A program made the translations under genes and the position numbers. Under the pieces are notes generated by a model. It was not told the DNA's origin and did no database searches. It worked only from the letters and a program-made list of their open reading frames with translations. Positions 28,671 through 36,312 of a stretch of 64,000 bases of DNA are shown here, piece by piece. Numbering within the stretch: the stretch's first letter is position 1; every line of letters starts with the position of its first letter. Source of the stretch: Actinotignum schaalii (lineage in GTDB: Bacteria; Actinomycetota; Actinomycetes; Actinomycetales; Actinomycetaceae); assembly GCF_028864145.1 (NCBI RefSeq), contig NZ_JARBHJ010000001.1, positions 86,678 to 150,677 of the forward strand, in the 5' to 3' direction.

Positions 28671-29104
28671 AAACCGCGCCGCAAAAAATCGATGTCCTCG
28701 GGGTGGCGGGAAATCGCCGCGGCAAGCTGTTCGGTGACGATATCGTGAATGACGATACGGGGGAAAGGGCTGGCCATCGCGGTGCGCATCATTGGCATCC
28801 GGTAAAACAGCAGGCGGGCCCGCACCGCGCCGCCGCGCTCGAAGGGAAGGAGACGCGCGAGGGGCACCCCATCCTCCCAGGGGGAGGGATCGGAAGCCGG
28901 AACGTCCATGACCGCGAAATCAAGATCGCGCATTTCTTCACCGAAATGGGCGCGATACGTCGCTAATTCAGAGGCGATGATGTCGTCGAATTTATCTGCG
29001 CGGGTGCGCCAGGCGGGCAGGGTATAGGGGAGCACCGGTCCTTGAATTCCCCGTCCGTGCCGATCACGGCGGCGGGGGCGAGGCGTGGAAGGAAAAGTGT
29101 CCAT
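28667..29104 (-). CDS. Metallopeptidase-family (zincin-like) protein lacking HExxH
   Basis: The 145-aa product resembles the small zincin-like family that accompanies DUF3499 in actinobacteria: DDIIASELATYR, LDFAVMDVPASDP and FYRMPMMRTA are recognisable. The segment that should hold HExxH reads IVIHDIVTEQLAAAI, so the glutamate and second histidine are missing and zinc catalysis is doubtful. It is divergent from DUF3499 with 36 bp between start codons. TAACCT six bases before the ATG suggests a leaderless transcript. Confidence 0.75.
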   Translation of the reverse strand: MDTFPSTPRPRRRDRHGRGIQGPVLPYTLPAWRTRADKFDDIIASELATYRAHFGEEMRDLDFAVMDVPASDPSPWEDGVPLARLLPFERGGAVRARLLFYRMPMMRTAMASPFPRIVIHDIVTEQLAAAISRHPEDIDFLRRGF

Positions 29105-29140
29105 ACCCCAAGGTTACACGGGCGTGCTAACGTCTAAGGC

Positions 29141-29530
29141 GTGAGTCCGTTGAGAAAGTGTTCCCGCACCACGTGCCAGCAGCCGGCTGTTGCCACGTTG
29201 ACCTACCAGTACGCGGAAGCAACCGCCGTGATCGGGCCGCTCTCACCGGTGGCCGCCCCGGGCACCTTTGACCTGTGCGAAGCGCACGCGGAATCGGTAA
29301 CGGTCCCGCGCGGCTGGCAGATGATCCGCTTGCGCACCGAATTTGAACCGGCCCCGCCCTCGGATACCGACCTCATGGCCCTCGCGGATGCCATCCGGGA
29401 AACCGCCACCCGCCAGCCACCCGAACCCACCCGCGCCACCCGGCGGGTGAGCCGCCCCTCCGATGTGGCGGTGCGCCCGCGCCTGAGCGTGGTACGCGGT
29501 GAGGAGCCGGAAACGCCGGCAGCCGACTAG
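29141..29530 (+). CDS. DUF3499 family protein
   Basis: A 129-aa protein with CSRTTCQQPAVATLTYQYAEATAVIGPL and DLCEAHAESVTVPRGWQMIRL, the defining core of DUF3499. Three cysteines and a histidine (CxxxxC and CxxH) look like a zinc site. The C-terminal 45 residues are low complexity. The GTG lies 7 bases after TAACGT, consistent with a leaderless mRNA. The family occurs near phosphomannomutase and mtrA in relatives; the phosphomannomutase gene is absent here. Function unknown. Confidence 0.88.
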   Translation: MSPLRKCSRTTCQQPAVATLTYQYAEATAVIGPLSPVAAPGTFDLCEAHAESVTVPRGWQMIRLRTEFEPAPPSDTDLMALADAIRETATRQPPEPTRATRRVSRPSDVAVRPRLSVVRGEEPETPAAD

Positions 29531-29564
29531 CTGTTGTGTGCACGGGAGCCGGCTGCCAACTAGC
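29515..29564. repeat. 17-bp direct repeat flanking the DUF3499 stop
   Basis: GCCGGCAGCCGACTAGC (29515-29531) holds the TAG stop; GCCGGCTGCCAACTAGC (29548-29564) repeats it 33 bp later with three or fewer differences. Confidence 0.75.
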
Positions 29565-29664
29565 AAGACTCGAGCACGACGGCGCATCTTCGGCCGCGCG
29601 CCCCTTCCGCACGCTATTCGCGCATTTTTCTGCACGATTGCCACGAACGTGAGAAAATGGCGCT

Positions 29665-30348
29665 ATGACTATGCGCGTTCTTGTGGTCGATGACGATCCC
29701 GGTATCTCTGAAATGGTGGCGATCCTGCTGGAATCGGAGGGATACGCCGTGACGGTGTGTGCCACCGGCACCAATGCGCTGCCTATTTTCCGGGCAGAAA
29801 CACCGGATATTGTGCTTTTGGATGTCATGCTGCCCGGAATGAGCGGGGTGGAGGTGGCCCGCCAGCTGCGCGAAGAAAGCGATGTGCCCATCATTATGAT
29901 GAGCGCGCTCACCGATTCGGTGGACGTGGTGGCCGGCCTGGAAGCCGGGGCGGATGATTACGTCACCAAGCCCTTTGAGAACTCGGTGCTCCTCGCGCGC
30001 ATTAAGGCGCGCTTGCGGCGCACCGAACCGGAAGTGGAAACGCTGCGGGTTGCCGATCTGGTTATCGACCCGCGCGCCCACCAGGTCACGCGCAACGGGG
30101 AAGATCTCCACCTAACGCCCCTCGAATTTGAGCTGCTCACCACCCTGGCGCGCAAGCCCTACCAGGTGTTCTCCCGCGAAGAGCTCCTGGAACAGGTGTG
30201 GGGCTACCGCCACGAGTCCACCGATACCCGCCTCGTGAACGTGCATATTCAGCGCCTGCGTTCCAAGGTGGAAAAGGATCCTGATAACCCCGAGGTGGTT
30301 ATTACCGTGCGCGGGGTGGGGTACCGGGCGGGGGCAACCCAGGAGTGA
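29665..30348 (+). CDS. mtrA: Response regulator MtrA
   Basis: An OmpR/PhoB-type regulator of 227 aa. The receiver domain (1-118) has acidic residues D9-D11, phospho-acceptor D53 in LLDVMLPG, and K102 in YVTKPFEN. The winged-helix domain (about 130-225) ends VRGVGYRAG. MtrA controls cell wall hydrolases and division genes in actinobacteria and is phosphorylated by MtrB. GAAAAT six bases before the ATG suggests a leaderless start. The stop overlaps mtrB's GTG by 4 bp. Confidence 0.96.
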   Translation: MTMRVLVVDDDPGISEMVAILLESEGYAVTVCATGTNALPIFRAETPDIVLLDVMLPGMSGVEVARQLREESDVPIIMMSALTDSVDVVAGLEAGADDYVTKPFENSVLLARIKARLRRTEPEVETLRVADLVIDPRAHQVTRNGEDLHLTPLEFELLTTLARKPYQVFSREELLEQVWGYRHESTDTRLVNVHIQRLRSKVEKDPDNPEVVITVRGVGYRAGATQE

Positions 30349-32237
30349 GTCAATTTTCGCGGCGCGGCTATATCCATCGCAGCCTCGGGAGCATGGGGCG
30401 TGGCGCGCTCACCTCATTTTCACAATCCTGGCGCACCTCCCTCAACGCGCGGGTGGTTTCCGCGATTGTGGCTATCGGCGTGCTCACGAGCATCGTGACC
30501 GCGGTTATTGTTGCCAACCAAACGCGTTCGCAACTTTATGACCGTGCCGTCAGCGCTGCCACCGAGCAATTCTACGGTGCCCGCTCCCAAGCCCAATATG
30601 TTTTTGACTCAGCTAATGCCCAAACTTCCGGGGCGGTCCAAGAAATCGCGAACGCGCAGGTGCGCTCCCAATTCGAGCCGATCCGCGGGGTGGTGGGCAC
30701 GGCCCTCATTCGCTCTCCGGGGCAGAATACCGGTAACTACCTGGTAGCTGATGTGGGAGCGCCCACTCCCGCAACCGTCATGGATGTGCTCACCCCGGAA
30801 TTACGGGAGGCGGTGCAGGAATCTTCCAGCCCGCAATGGCAGGCGGTTGCTATTGCGAAGGGGGAGGAGGCCACCCTGCCCGGGATTCTTATCGGTGCGA
30901 CCGTGCGCCTTCCCAATGCTGGAATGTATGAGTTTTACACGCTCTATTCTCTAGAAAACGAAGAGGTGACGGTGGCGCAGGTGTCTCGGGTGCTTATGCT
31001 CGCCACTGTCGCGCTTCTTACCATCGTGGCGGTGGCCACCGGTGTGCTCGTTAATGTGGTCTTGAAGCCGGTGCGGGCCGCGGCGGAAAATGCCCGCCAG
31101 CTGGCCGGGGGTGCTTTCGATGTGCGGATGGATGATCGCGGGGAAGATGAATTAGCGCAGCTCGGCTCCGCTTTCAACCAGATGGCAGAATCTCTCCAGG
31201 ATCAATTCACGCGCCTCGAGCGGCTCTCCCAGGTGCAGCAGAATTTCGTATCCGCGGTGTCCCATGAATTGCGCACCCCGGTTACCACCATCCGGATGGC
31301 CGGCCAGCTCATCTACGATAAGCGCTCCGAACTTCCCTCCAGCCTGCGCCGCTCGGCCGAGCTCCAGCATTCCCAACTTATTTCCCTGGACACCATGCTC
31401 TCCGACCTACTGGAGATTTCCCGTTTCGATGCGGGTTCGATGGTGTTGGAAACCAGCAAAATCGACGTTGTAGAAATTGTGCGGCGCGTGATTATTTCCC
31501 AGGCACCCCTCATCGAAGCGAACGGGGTGCCCGTCACGCTGTCCGCGCGCGGGGAAACGGTGGCGAGCGTGGATTCGCGCCGTATCGAACGTATCGTGCG
31601 CAACCTGGTGGTCAACGCGGTGGAACATGCCGAAGGAGGCCCCGTCAAAGTGCGGGTGGTGGGTTCGGATACCGCGGTGGCGGTGGAAGTATCCGACCGC
31701 GGTATCGGCTTGAGCCCCGAGCAGGCCTCTCATGTTTTTGATCGTTTCTGGCGTGCTGATACTTCCCGGGTGCGAAAATCCGGGGGAACTGGCCTGGGCC
31801 TGACCATCGCTCGCGAGGATGCTCTGCTCCACGAGGGTCGCCTGCAAGCCACCGGCGAACTGGGGGTGGGATCGACGTTCCTCCTCACCGTGCCCCGTAC
31901 CCAGAAAGCAGCCTTCACCCCGCCGCTGCCTTTGCGGGTGGCGGCCGCGGAAGATTGGGACGATAGCGGGGATATTCCCATTGAAATCGTGCGTGCGGAT
32001 ACCACCGGGTCCCTGACCGCGGTGGGAACTACCGGCACGATTCCTGCGATCCGCGCGAGGGCGGTAGCGGCCGCGGACGCAAGCACCGGGGCCGCTGCGG
32101 CGTCGTCGCCTCAATCCGCTGCAACGGGTACGGGTGTGTCCGGTACGACGGCGCCAAGCGCGAGCGCGCCCACCGGGCCAGTGGCGCCTACCGGAACAGC
32201 AGCGCCCACCGGGCCAGCGGGAAAGGAGGAGGCATGA
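30345..32237 (+). CDS. mtrB: Sensor histidine kinase MtrB
   Basis: The 630-aa kinase has a first membrane span near residues 40-65, an extracytoplasmic sensor domain, a second span near 205-235 and a HAMP domain. The dimerisation domain has SHELRTP with phosphorylated H307. The ATPase domain shows NLVVNAVEHA, DRGIGLS and GGTGLGLTIA. About 130 residues follow the kinase core; the last 60 are an Ala/Thr/Pro/Gly-rich tail with TGPVAPTG-type repeats, longer than usual. It is translationally coupled to mtrA and lpqB. Confidence 0.95.
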   Translation: MSQFSRRGYIHRSLGSMGRGALTSFSQSWRTSLNARVVSAIVAIGVLTSIVTAVIVANQTRSQLYDRAVSAATEQFYGARSQAQYVFDSANAQTSGAVQEIANAQVRSQFEPIRGVVGTALIRSPGQNTGNYLVADVGAPTPATVMDVLTPELREAVQESSSPQWQAVAIAKGEEATLPGILIGATVRLPNAGMYEFYTLYSLENEEVTVAQVSRVLMLATVALLTIVAVATGVLVNVVLKPVRAAAENARQLAGGAFDVRMDDRGEDELAQLGSAFNQMAESLQDQFTRLERLSQVQQNFVSAVSHELRTPVTTIRMAGQLIYDKRSELPSSLRRSAELQHSQLISLDTMLSDLLEISRFDAGSMVLETSKIDVVEIVRRVIISQAPLIEANGVPVTLSARGETVASVDSRRIERIVRNLVVNAVEHAEGGPVKVRVVGSDTAVAVEVSDRGIGLSPEQASHVFDRFWRADTSRVRKSGGTGLGLTIAREDALLHEGRLQATGELGVGSTFLLTVPRTQKAAFTPPLPLRVAAAEDWDDSGDIPIEIVRADTTGSLTAVGTTGTIPAIRARAVAAADASTGAAAASSPQSAATGTGVSGTTAPSASAPTGPVAPTGTAAPTGPAGKEEA

Positions 32238-33955
32238 ACGCGCACGTGCTGAAGAAACCCGGGGTGGGGCGTGCCCTCGCGGCGCTGCTCAGCGTGATGA
32301 TCCTGGCGCTGGCCGGATGTGGGCGACTGCCGCGGTCCGGGCCGGTTAATGAGGCGAGCGTGCCTCCCACTGAAGAAGCTGTTTTCGGTCTCACCCCGGC
32401 CGGCCCGGCTACCGGCGCTTCACCCGAAGAAGTGATCCGCGGTTTCCTGCTGGCCGGGAGCAGCGGGGCGGGCGATGATTACGCCACCGCCCGCCAATTC
32501 CTCACCAAAGAAGCCGGCCGCACCTGGAACCCGCGCTCCCAGGTGCGCGTGTACCCGAATTCTCAAAACATTTCCCCCACCCAACGGGAGGACGGCACCT
32601 ATGTTATTTCGGTGACCGCGCAGGGGACCGTGGACACCGGCGGGCGCTACACCGAGGCATCCACGGACGCCATCCACTCCACCACGTTCAAACTGGATCG
32701 TAATGCCAGCGGCGAATGGCGCATTGCCGAATTGGAAGACGGCATCATGATGACCGATAGCCTCTTCGCCTCGATGTACGTGCGTACCCCGCTCTACTTC
32801 ATCGGGCCCGGCTCGGATACCATGGTTCCCGACCTGCGCTTTTACCCGCGTATGACCTTTATTTCCTCCACGATTGCCGGGCTGCTGGCCGGTCCTTCGC
32901 CCTGGCTTGCCGATGCGGTGCACTCGGAAATTCCGACCACCTTGCGCATGGCCTCCAGCCCGAAACTGGAAAGCGGCGTGTTGACTTTGGATGTCACGGC
33001 CGAAATCTCCACCCTCAGCCGAGAATCCCAGGCCCGCGCCGTGCAGCAAATCCAGCGTTCCTTTACCGGCCAGAGCGTGGTGCCGGTGCATTCGGTAAAT
33101 ATCACGGTTTCGGGTGAGCCGCTGGATACCATCGCCATCGCGGACCTGCCCACGTACCCTTACGGTGCGTATGACCTTACGGTGCTGGAGAATAACCGGC
33201 CCTACAAGGTGGAAGAAGGCAAAACCCGCCCGGTCTTTACCAGCGGTGTGTTCGACGATATTCACGTGGCTCGCATGGCCGGGAATTATTCCGATTCGGT
33301 GGCCTCCTACGCCCTGCTCACCGCCCAGCGCGATGCCCTGGTACGGGTAAGTACCGACGGTTTCCAGCCCTTTACGATGGTGCGCGGGGAAAACTTGGTG
33401 GAGCCCTCCTACGACTACTGGGGCTGGGTGTGGACTTCCGAGGTTGATAACAAGGGCGTGGTGCTGGCCGCGGCTGATGACGGCCGAGTGCGCGAATTGA
33501 CCGCGCCTTTCCTCAAGGGGGCGCGGATTCGGGAAGTGCGGGCTTCCCGCGAAGGCGCGCGGCTGCTGATCGTGGCGCAGGTGGGGGACACCGTGCAGAT
33601 GCTTATTGCTCCTATTCAGCGCGATGCCCGCCACGAGCCGACGGCGCTCGGAGATCCGCTAGAGGTGGGGCAGCGCCTGGCGGATGTGAGTTCGGTGGCC
33701 TGGATTTCCAGTACGGATATCGCGGTGCTCGGACGCGCCACGGCCGGTACCGATCCGCTGATATTCGCAGTTCGGGTGGGCGGGCCCATGGAACGCCTCA
33801 ACGTCACCCCCTATCCGGGGTCGGTGCGGCTGACCGCCGGGCGCGGGGAACAATCGATCGTGGTCCTCACCGACCAGCAGGTTGTTGCCACTCGCGACGG
33901 CGGGGCCTGGCGCCCGGTTGCCACCGGCGTCACGGATATCGTGCTGCCGGGGTAG
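32234..33955 (+). CDS. lpqB: Lipoprotein LpqB
   Basis: A 573-aa lipoprotein with signal LSVMILALAGCG; lipobox cysteine C29. The mature part has a GerMN-like domain (about 220-330, including LTLDVTAEISTLSRE) and a beta-propeller-like C-terminal half. LpqB interacts with the MtrB sensor domain and tunes MtrA phosphorylation in mycobacteria. GAAAGGAGG precedes the ATG inside mtrB, and the genes overlap by 4 bp. The stop codon is the first of seven identical 9-bp units that run to 34013. Confidence 0.95.
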   Translation: MNAHVLKKPGVGRALAALLSVMILALAGCGRLPRSGPVNEASVPPTEEAVFGLTPAGPATGASPEEVIRGFLLAGSSGAGDDYATARQFLTKEAGRTWNPRSQVRVYPNSQNISPTQREDGTYVISVTAQGTVDTGGRYTEASTDAIHSTTFKLDRNASGEWRIAELEDGIMMTDSLFASMYVRTPLYFIGPGSDTMVPDLRFYPRMTFISSTIAGLLAGPSPWLADAVHSEIPTTLRMASSPKLESGVLTLDVTAEISTLSRESQARAVQQIQRSFTGQSVVPVHSVNITVSGEPLDTIAIADLPTYPYGAYDLTVLENNRPYKVEEGKTRPVFTSGVFDDIHVARMAGNYSDSVASYALLTAQRDALVRVSTDGFQPFTMVRGENLVEPSYDYWGWVWTSEVDNKGVVLAAADDGRVRELTAPFLKGARIREVRASREGARLLIVAQVGDTVQMLIAPIQRDARHEPTALGDPLEVGQRLADVSSVAWISSTDIAVLGRATAGTDPLIFAVRVGGPMERLNVTPYPGSVRLTAGRGEQSIVVLTDQQVVATRDGGAWRPVATGVTDIVLPG

Positions 33956-34013
33956 CCGGGGTAGCCGGGGTAGCCGGGGTAGCCGGGGTAGCCGGGGTAG
34001 CCGGGGTAGCCGG
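33951..34013. repeat. Seven perfect 9-bp tandem repeats starting at the lpqB stop
   Basis: Seven exact copies of GGTAGCCGG. As 9 is a multiple of three, each copy supplies a TAG in the lpqB frame. No gene is in the region; comF follows at 34115. Confidence 0.97.
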
Positions 34014-34114
34014 GTTTATCGGGTAGCTATCCACAATCTTCCCGAACGCTGCGTGTATCCACAGCCCGCGGGCCCGTGGCTGCGTTCGCGGAAAACATGC
34101 GGCACGCTGGAGCC

Positions 34115-34987
34115 ATGTTTGTTGCTACGCTGCGCTCCTGGGCCACTGCTCTCGGTGACCTTATCTTTCCGCGCTGGTGCGCCGGATGCGGGGCCTGGGA
34201 TACCACCCTGTGCCCGGTCTGCACCCGGGAGGTAGCCGGCAGCTGGCGCGGCGGGGAAGGCCGCGCCCCGGCCCTCATGCAGATCCTCCCCAACGGTGAT
34301 GAAGAAGCCCTTTTCCCGGTTTTCGCCCTGGGGGAATATATCGGGGTACGCCGGCAGGCACTCCTCACTTGGAAACACGGGAACGACGCCGCACTCACCG
34401 CCCGCTTCGCCACTCTTTTCGCGCAGCGCTGCCGGCAACTCGCCCCGCTGTGGGAAGGCACGGCGCTCAGCGTTATTCCCGCGCCCTCCGGGCCGGCGCG
34501 CCACCGGTCCGGGCGTTTCATCGCCGGGCATTTAGCGCAAGCCGCAGCGCGGGGTCTGGGTGCCGGGGGAGTAGATGCGCGGGCCGCACCGGTGCTCCTG
34601 AGCGGTGAAACCCAGGGTGGTGCGCCGCTTGGTGCTGGCAACGGTGTGCTGAGCATGCTGCCGGCGCAGTTGCGGGACCGGGCACTACACGCGGCGAAAG
34701 AAAAGCGGGCCCGGGCCGGAAAACGTCACCTTGCCGGGCAGCGCGAGCGGGCCGCAAAAGGCCGCGGAATCCGGTTGCGCCCGGGTATCACCATCCCCGG
34801 GCGGGTTATCCTCGTTGATGATGTTCTGACCACCGGTTCTACCCTGGCTGGTTGTGCCCGTGCCATCGCGCAGGCTGGTGGGCAGGTGCTCGCGGCCTTG
34901 GTCCTAGCCCTGGCTCCGGATCCGCGTCCAGCGAACTCGCGCACAGCGTTATCGCTGCTCCAGCCCTTTCCGAATGTTGTGAACTGA
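34115..34987 (+). CDS. ComF family phosphoribosyltransferase-like protein
   Basis: The 290-aa product has an N-terminal zinc-ribbon-like CAGC...CPVC pair and a type I phosphoribosyltransferase fold, with VILVDDVLTTGSTLAGCARAI as the PRPP-binding loop. ComF proteins act in DNA uptake in competent bacteria, but most actinobacterial homologues have no proven role. A longer reading to 34076 exists; CTGGAGCC five bases before the ATG at 34115 favours the shorter form. It is placed between lpqB and hpf, a conserved order in actinobacteria. Confidence 0.87.
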   Translation: MFVATLRSWATALGDLIFPRWCAGCGAWDTTLCPVCTREVAGSWRGGEGRAPALMQILPNGDEEALFPVFALGEYIGVRRQALLTWKHGNDAALTARFATLFAQRCRQLAPLWEGTALSVIPAPSGPARHRSGRFIAGHLAQAAARGLGAGGVDARAAPVLLSGETQGGAPLGAGNGVLSMLPAQLRDRALHAAKEKRARAGKRHLAGQRERAAKGRGIRLRPGITIPGRVILVDDVLTTGSTLAGCARAIAQAGGQVLAALVLALAPDPRPANSRTALSLLQPFPNVVN

Positions 34988-35174
34988 ACTACACTTAATG
35001 CCAAGAAATAACGGTGCCGGCCGCGTTAGCGGGTGAAACGAGCAATGGCGAACGTTGATCCAGGCGCGCACCGGGTGACCCAGGATAGGGGGTGGTGCCT
35101 CTCTTATCCGCGTGAGAAGCGGGCATTTTTTTCAGCGGGCCGCGCGCCCGCCACTACATCCCAAGGAGGACACC
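34967..35174 (+). promoter_or_regulatory. hpf promoter and long structured 5' leader
   Basis: TACACT at 34990-34995 with TTTCCG 17 bp upstream predicts transcription from about 35002 and a leader of about 170 bases. The leader can fold AGGC-CACC (near 35061-35072) against GGTG-GCCT (near 35091-35100). CCGC/GCGG (35108-35122) followed by GCATTTTTTT resembles a weak attenuator. Confidence 0.4.
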
Positions 35175-35828
35175 GTGGAGATTATCGTCAAGGGTAGGAA
35201 CACTGAAGTTTCGGACCGTTTCCGCAATCACATTGAAGAAAAAATCGCGAAGGTGGAACAGTTCGCTCCGCGTGCTCAGCGCGTTGAGGTAGAGGTGTCG
35301 AAGGAAAAGAACCCCGCCCAAGCGGATAACTCGAAAGTTATCGAAATCACGGTTATTGACAAGGGCCCGGTTATTCGGGCTGAGGCCTCAGCTGCTGATC
35401 AGTACAGCGCCCTCGATCTTGCATCCGGAAAGCTTTTCGAGCGGCTGCGCCGCTCGCGTGATCGCCGCAAGTCCCATCGGCGCGTGGTTGAGAAGGTGGG
35501 CGAACCGCTCACGCTTACCGCGGAGGATCTCGCGGCGGAAGCCCAGGCGGAGTCAAGGCCCGAAGTAGAAGTGGAAGCAGCGCATCCCACCCGTCCCGAG
35601 ACTACCGGGGAAGCGGTAGAAACCCAGCTGGGGGATTCCCCGGTTGTGGTGCGCGATAAGCTCTACGAAGCCAATCCCATGTCCGTGGATCAGGCTCTCT
35701 ATGAAATGGAAATGGTGGGGCATCCCTTCTACCTCTTCATTGACGAAGAAACGAAGCAACCGTGCGCGGTTTACCTGCGCCACGGCTGGACCTACGGGAT
35801 TATTCGTCTCGACACCACGGTGCACTAA
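35175..35828 (+). CDS. hpf: Ribosome hibernation promoting factor, long form
   Basis: Long HPF (217 aa) binds the 30S subunit and makes inactive 100S ribosomes when growth stops. The N-terminal domain (1-100) starts MEIIVKGRNTEVSDRFRNHIEEKI with the basic FERLRRSRDRRKSHRR stretch. A linker rich in Glu and Thr joins the C-terminal dimerisation domain, with ANPMSVDQALYEMEMVGHPFYLF. AAGGAGG at 35163-35169 sets the GTG start and excludes the longer frame from 35112. A hairpin with an 11-bp stem follows at 35926. Confidence 0.95.
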   Translation: MEIIVKGRNTEVSDRFRNHIEEKIAKVEQFAPRAQRVEVEVSKEKNPAQADNSKVIEITVIDKGPVIRAEASAADQYSALDLASGKLFERLRRSRDRRKSHRRVVEKVGEPLTLTAEDLAAEAQAESRPEVEVEAAHPTRPETTGEAVETQLGDSPVVVRDKLYEANPMSVDQALYEMEMVGHPFYLFIDEETKQPCAVYLRHGWTYGIIRLDTTVH

Positions 35829-35925
35829 ACACCGCACCCGGCGGCGGCCCGTGCCGTGCTTCCCGCACTGAAGAGCGGGATACTACTAGCGGAATATAAG
35901 CGGGCTGAAGCCACGAATACACACT

Positions 35926-35964
35926 AAGGCGAGGGATCGAGCGTCATGCCCGGTCCCTCGCCTT
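35926..35964 (+). terminator. hpf terminator hairpin
   Basis: AAGGCGAGGGA (35926-35936) is the exact inverse of TCCCTCGCCTT (35954-35964): an 11-bp stem with a 17-nt loop and no T-run. Confidence 0.7.
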
Positions 35965-36010
35965 ATGCCCGGCTCATACCCGACCATGCGCAGCCGCCTT
36001 CGACAACAGA

Positions 36011-36124
36011 GTGCAACGCTATCTACATAATTAATAGGATTTCATGTCGTCAGGTTGCATCCTGTGGGATTCGCTGTTCTCGGGTTGCATCCTGCGAGCC
36101 GCGATGTCGAGGTGTTGCTTTTTG
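36011..36124 (+). repeat. Intergenic element copy A (anti-core plus 30-bp-period cores)
   Basis: Anti-core GTGCAAC at 36011, ATCTAC at 36021, TGTCGT at 36045, core GTTGCAT-CCTG at 36054 and again at 36084, and a decayed third unit GTTGCTTTTTG at 36114. Offsets match copies B and C exactly. Direction is given by analogy among the copies. Confidence 0.85.
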
Positions 36125-36170
36125 AGAGCCTCGGCAGAACTGACTGCCTATCATCGGATCGGATCACAAA

Positions 36171-36254
36171 ATGGTACTGGAGCTACAGTCACCACCCGGT
36201 TTTCTGTCGTGCAGTACCATTCTGGGCGGCTCGATGTTCCCCAGTACCACCCTG
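36171..36254 (+). repeat. Intergenic element copy C with a different core
   Basis: Anti-core ATGGTAC at 36171, AGCTAC at 36181, TGTCGT at 36205, core GTACCAT-TCTG at 36214 and GTACCAC-CCTG at 36244. The layout equals copies A and B, but core and anti-core have both changed and remain complementary. Confidence 0.82.
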
Positions 36255-36312
36255 CCCGCAGTGAGCGCGGCTCGCTAAGATAGGGGAGGTGAACGCAGAA
36301 GGAGAGTTAGCC

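Larger units (their letters stand above)
35829..36312. other. Long intergenic region with terminator and two copies of a novel element
   Basis: No gene is evident. The region holds an hpf terminator hairpin, then elements A (36011-36124) and C (36171-36254), and finally TAAGAT at 36276-36281, a candidate -10 for the ferredoxin reductase gene. Confidence 0.7.

Noticed and set aside
36289-36312. GTG at 36289 as the ferredoxin reductase start
   Set aside because: Possible as a leaderless start, but the ribosome-binding site before 36313 is better placed; the eight extra residues are not conserved.
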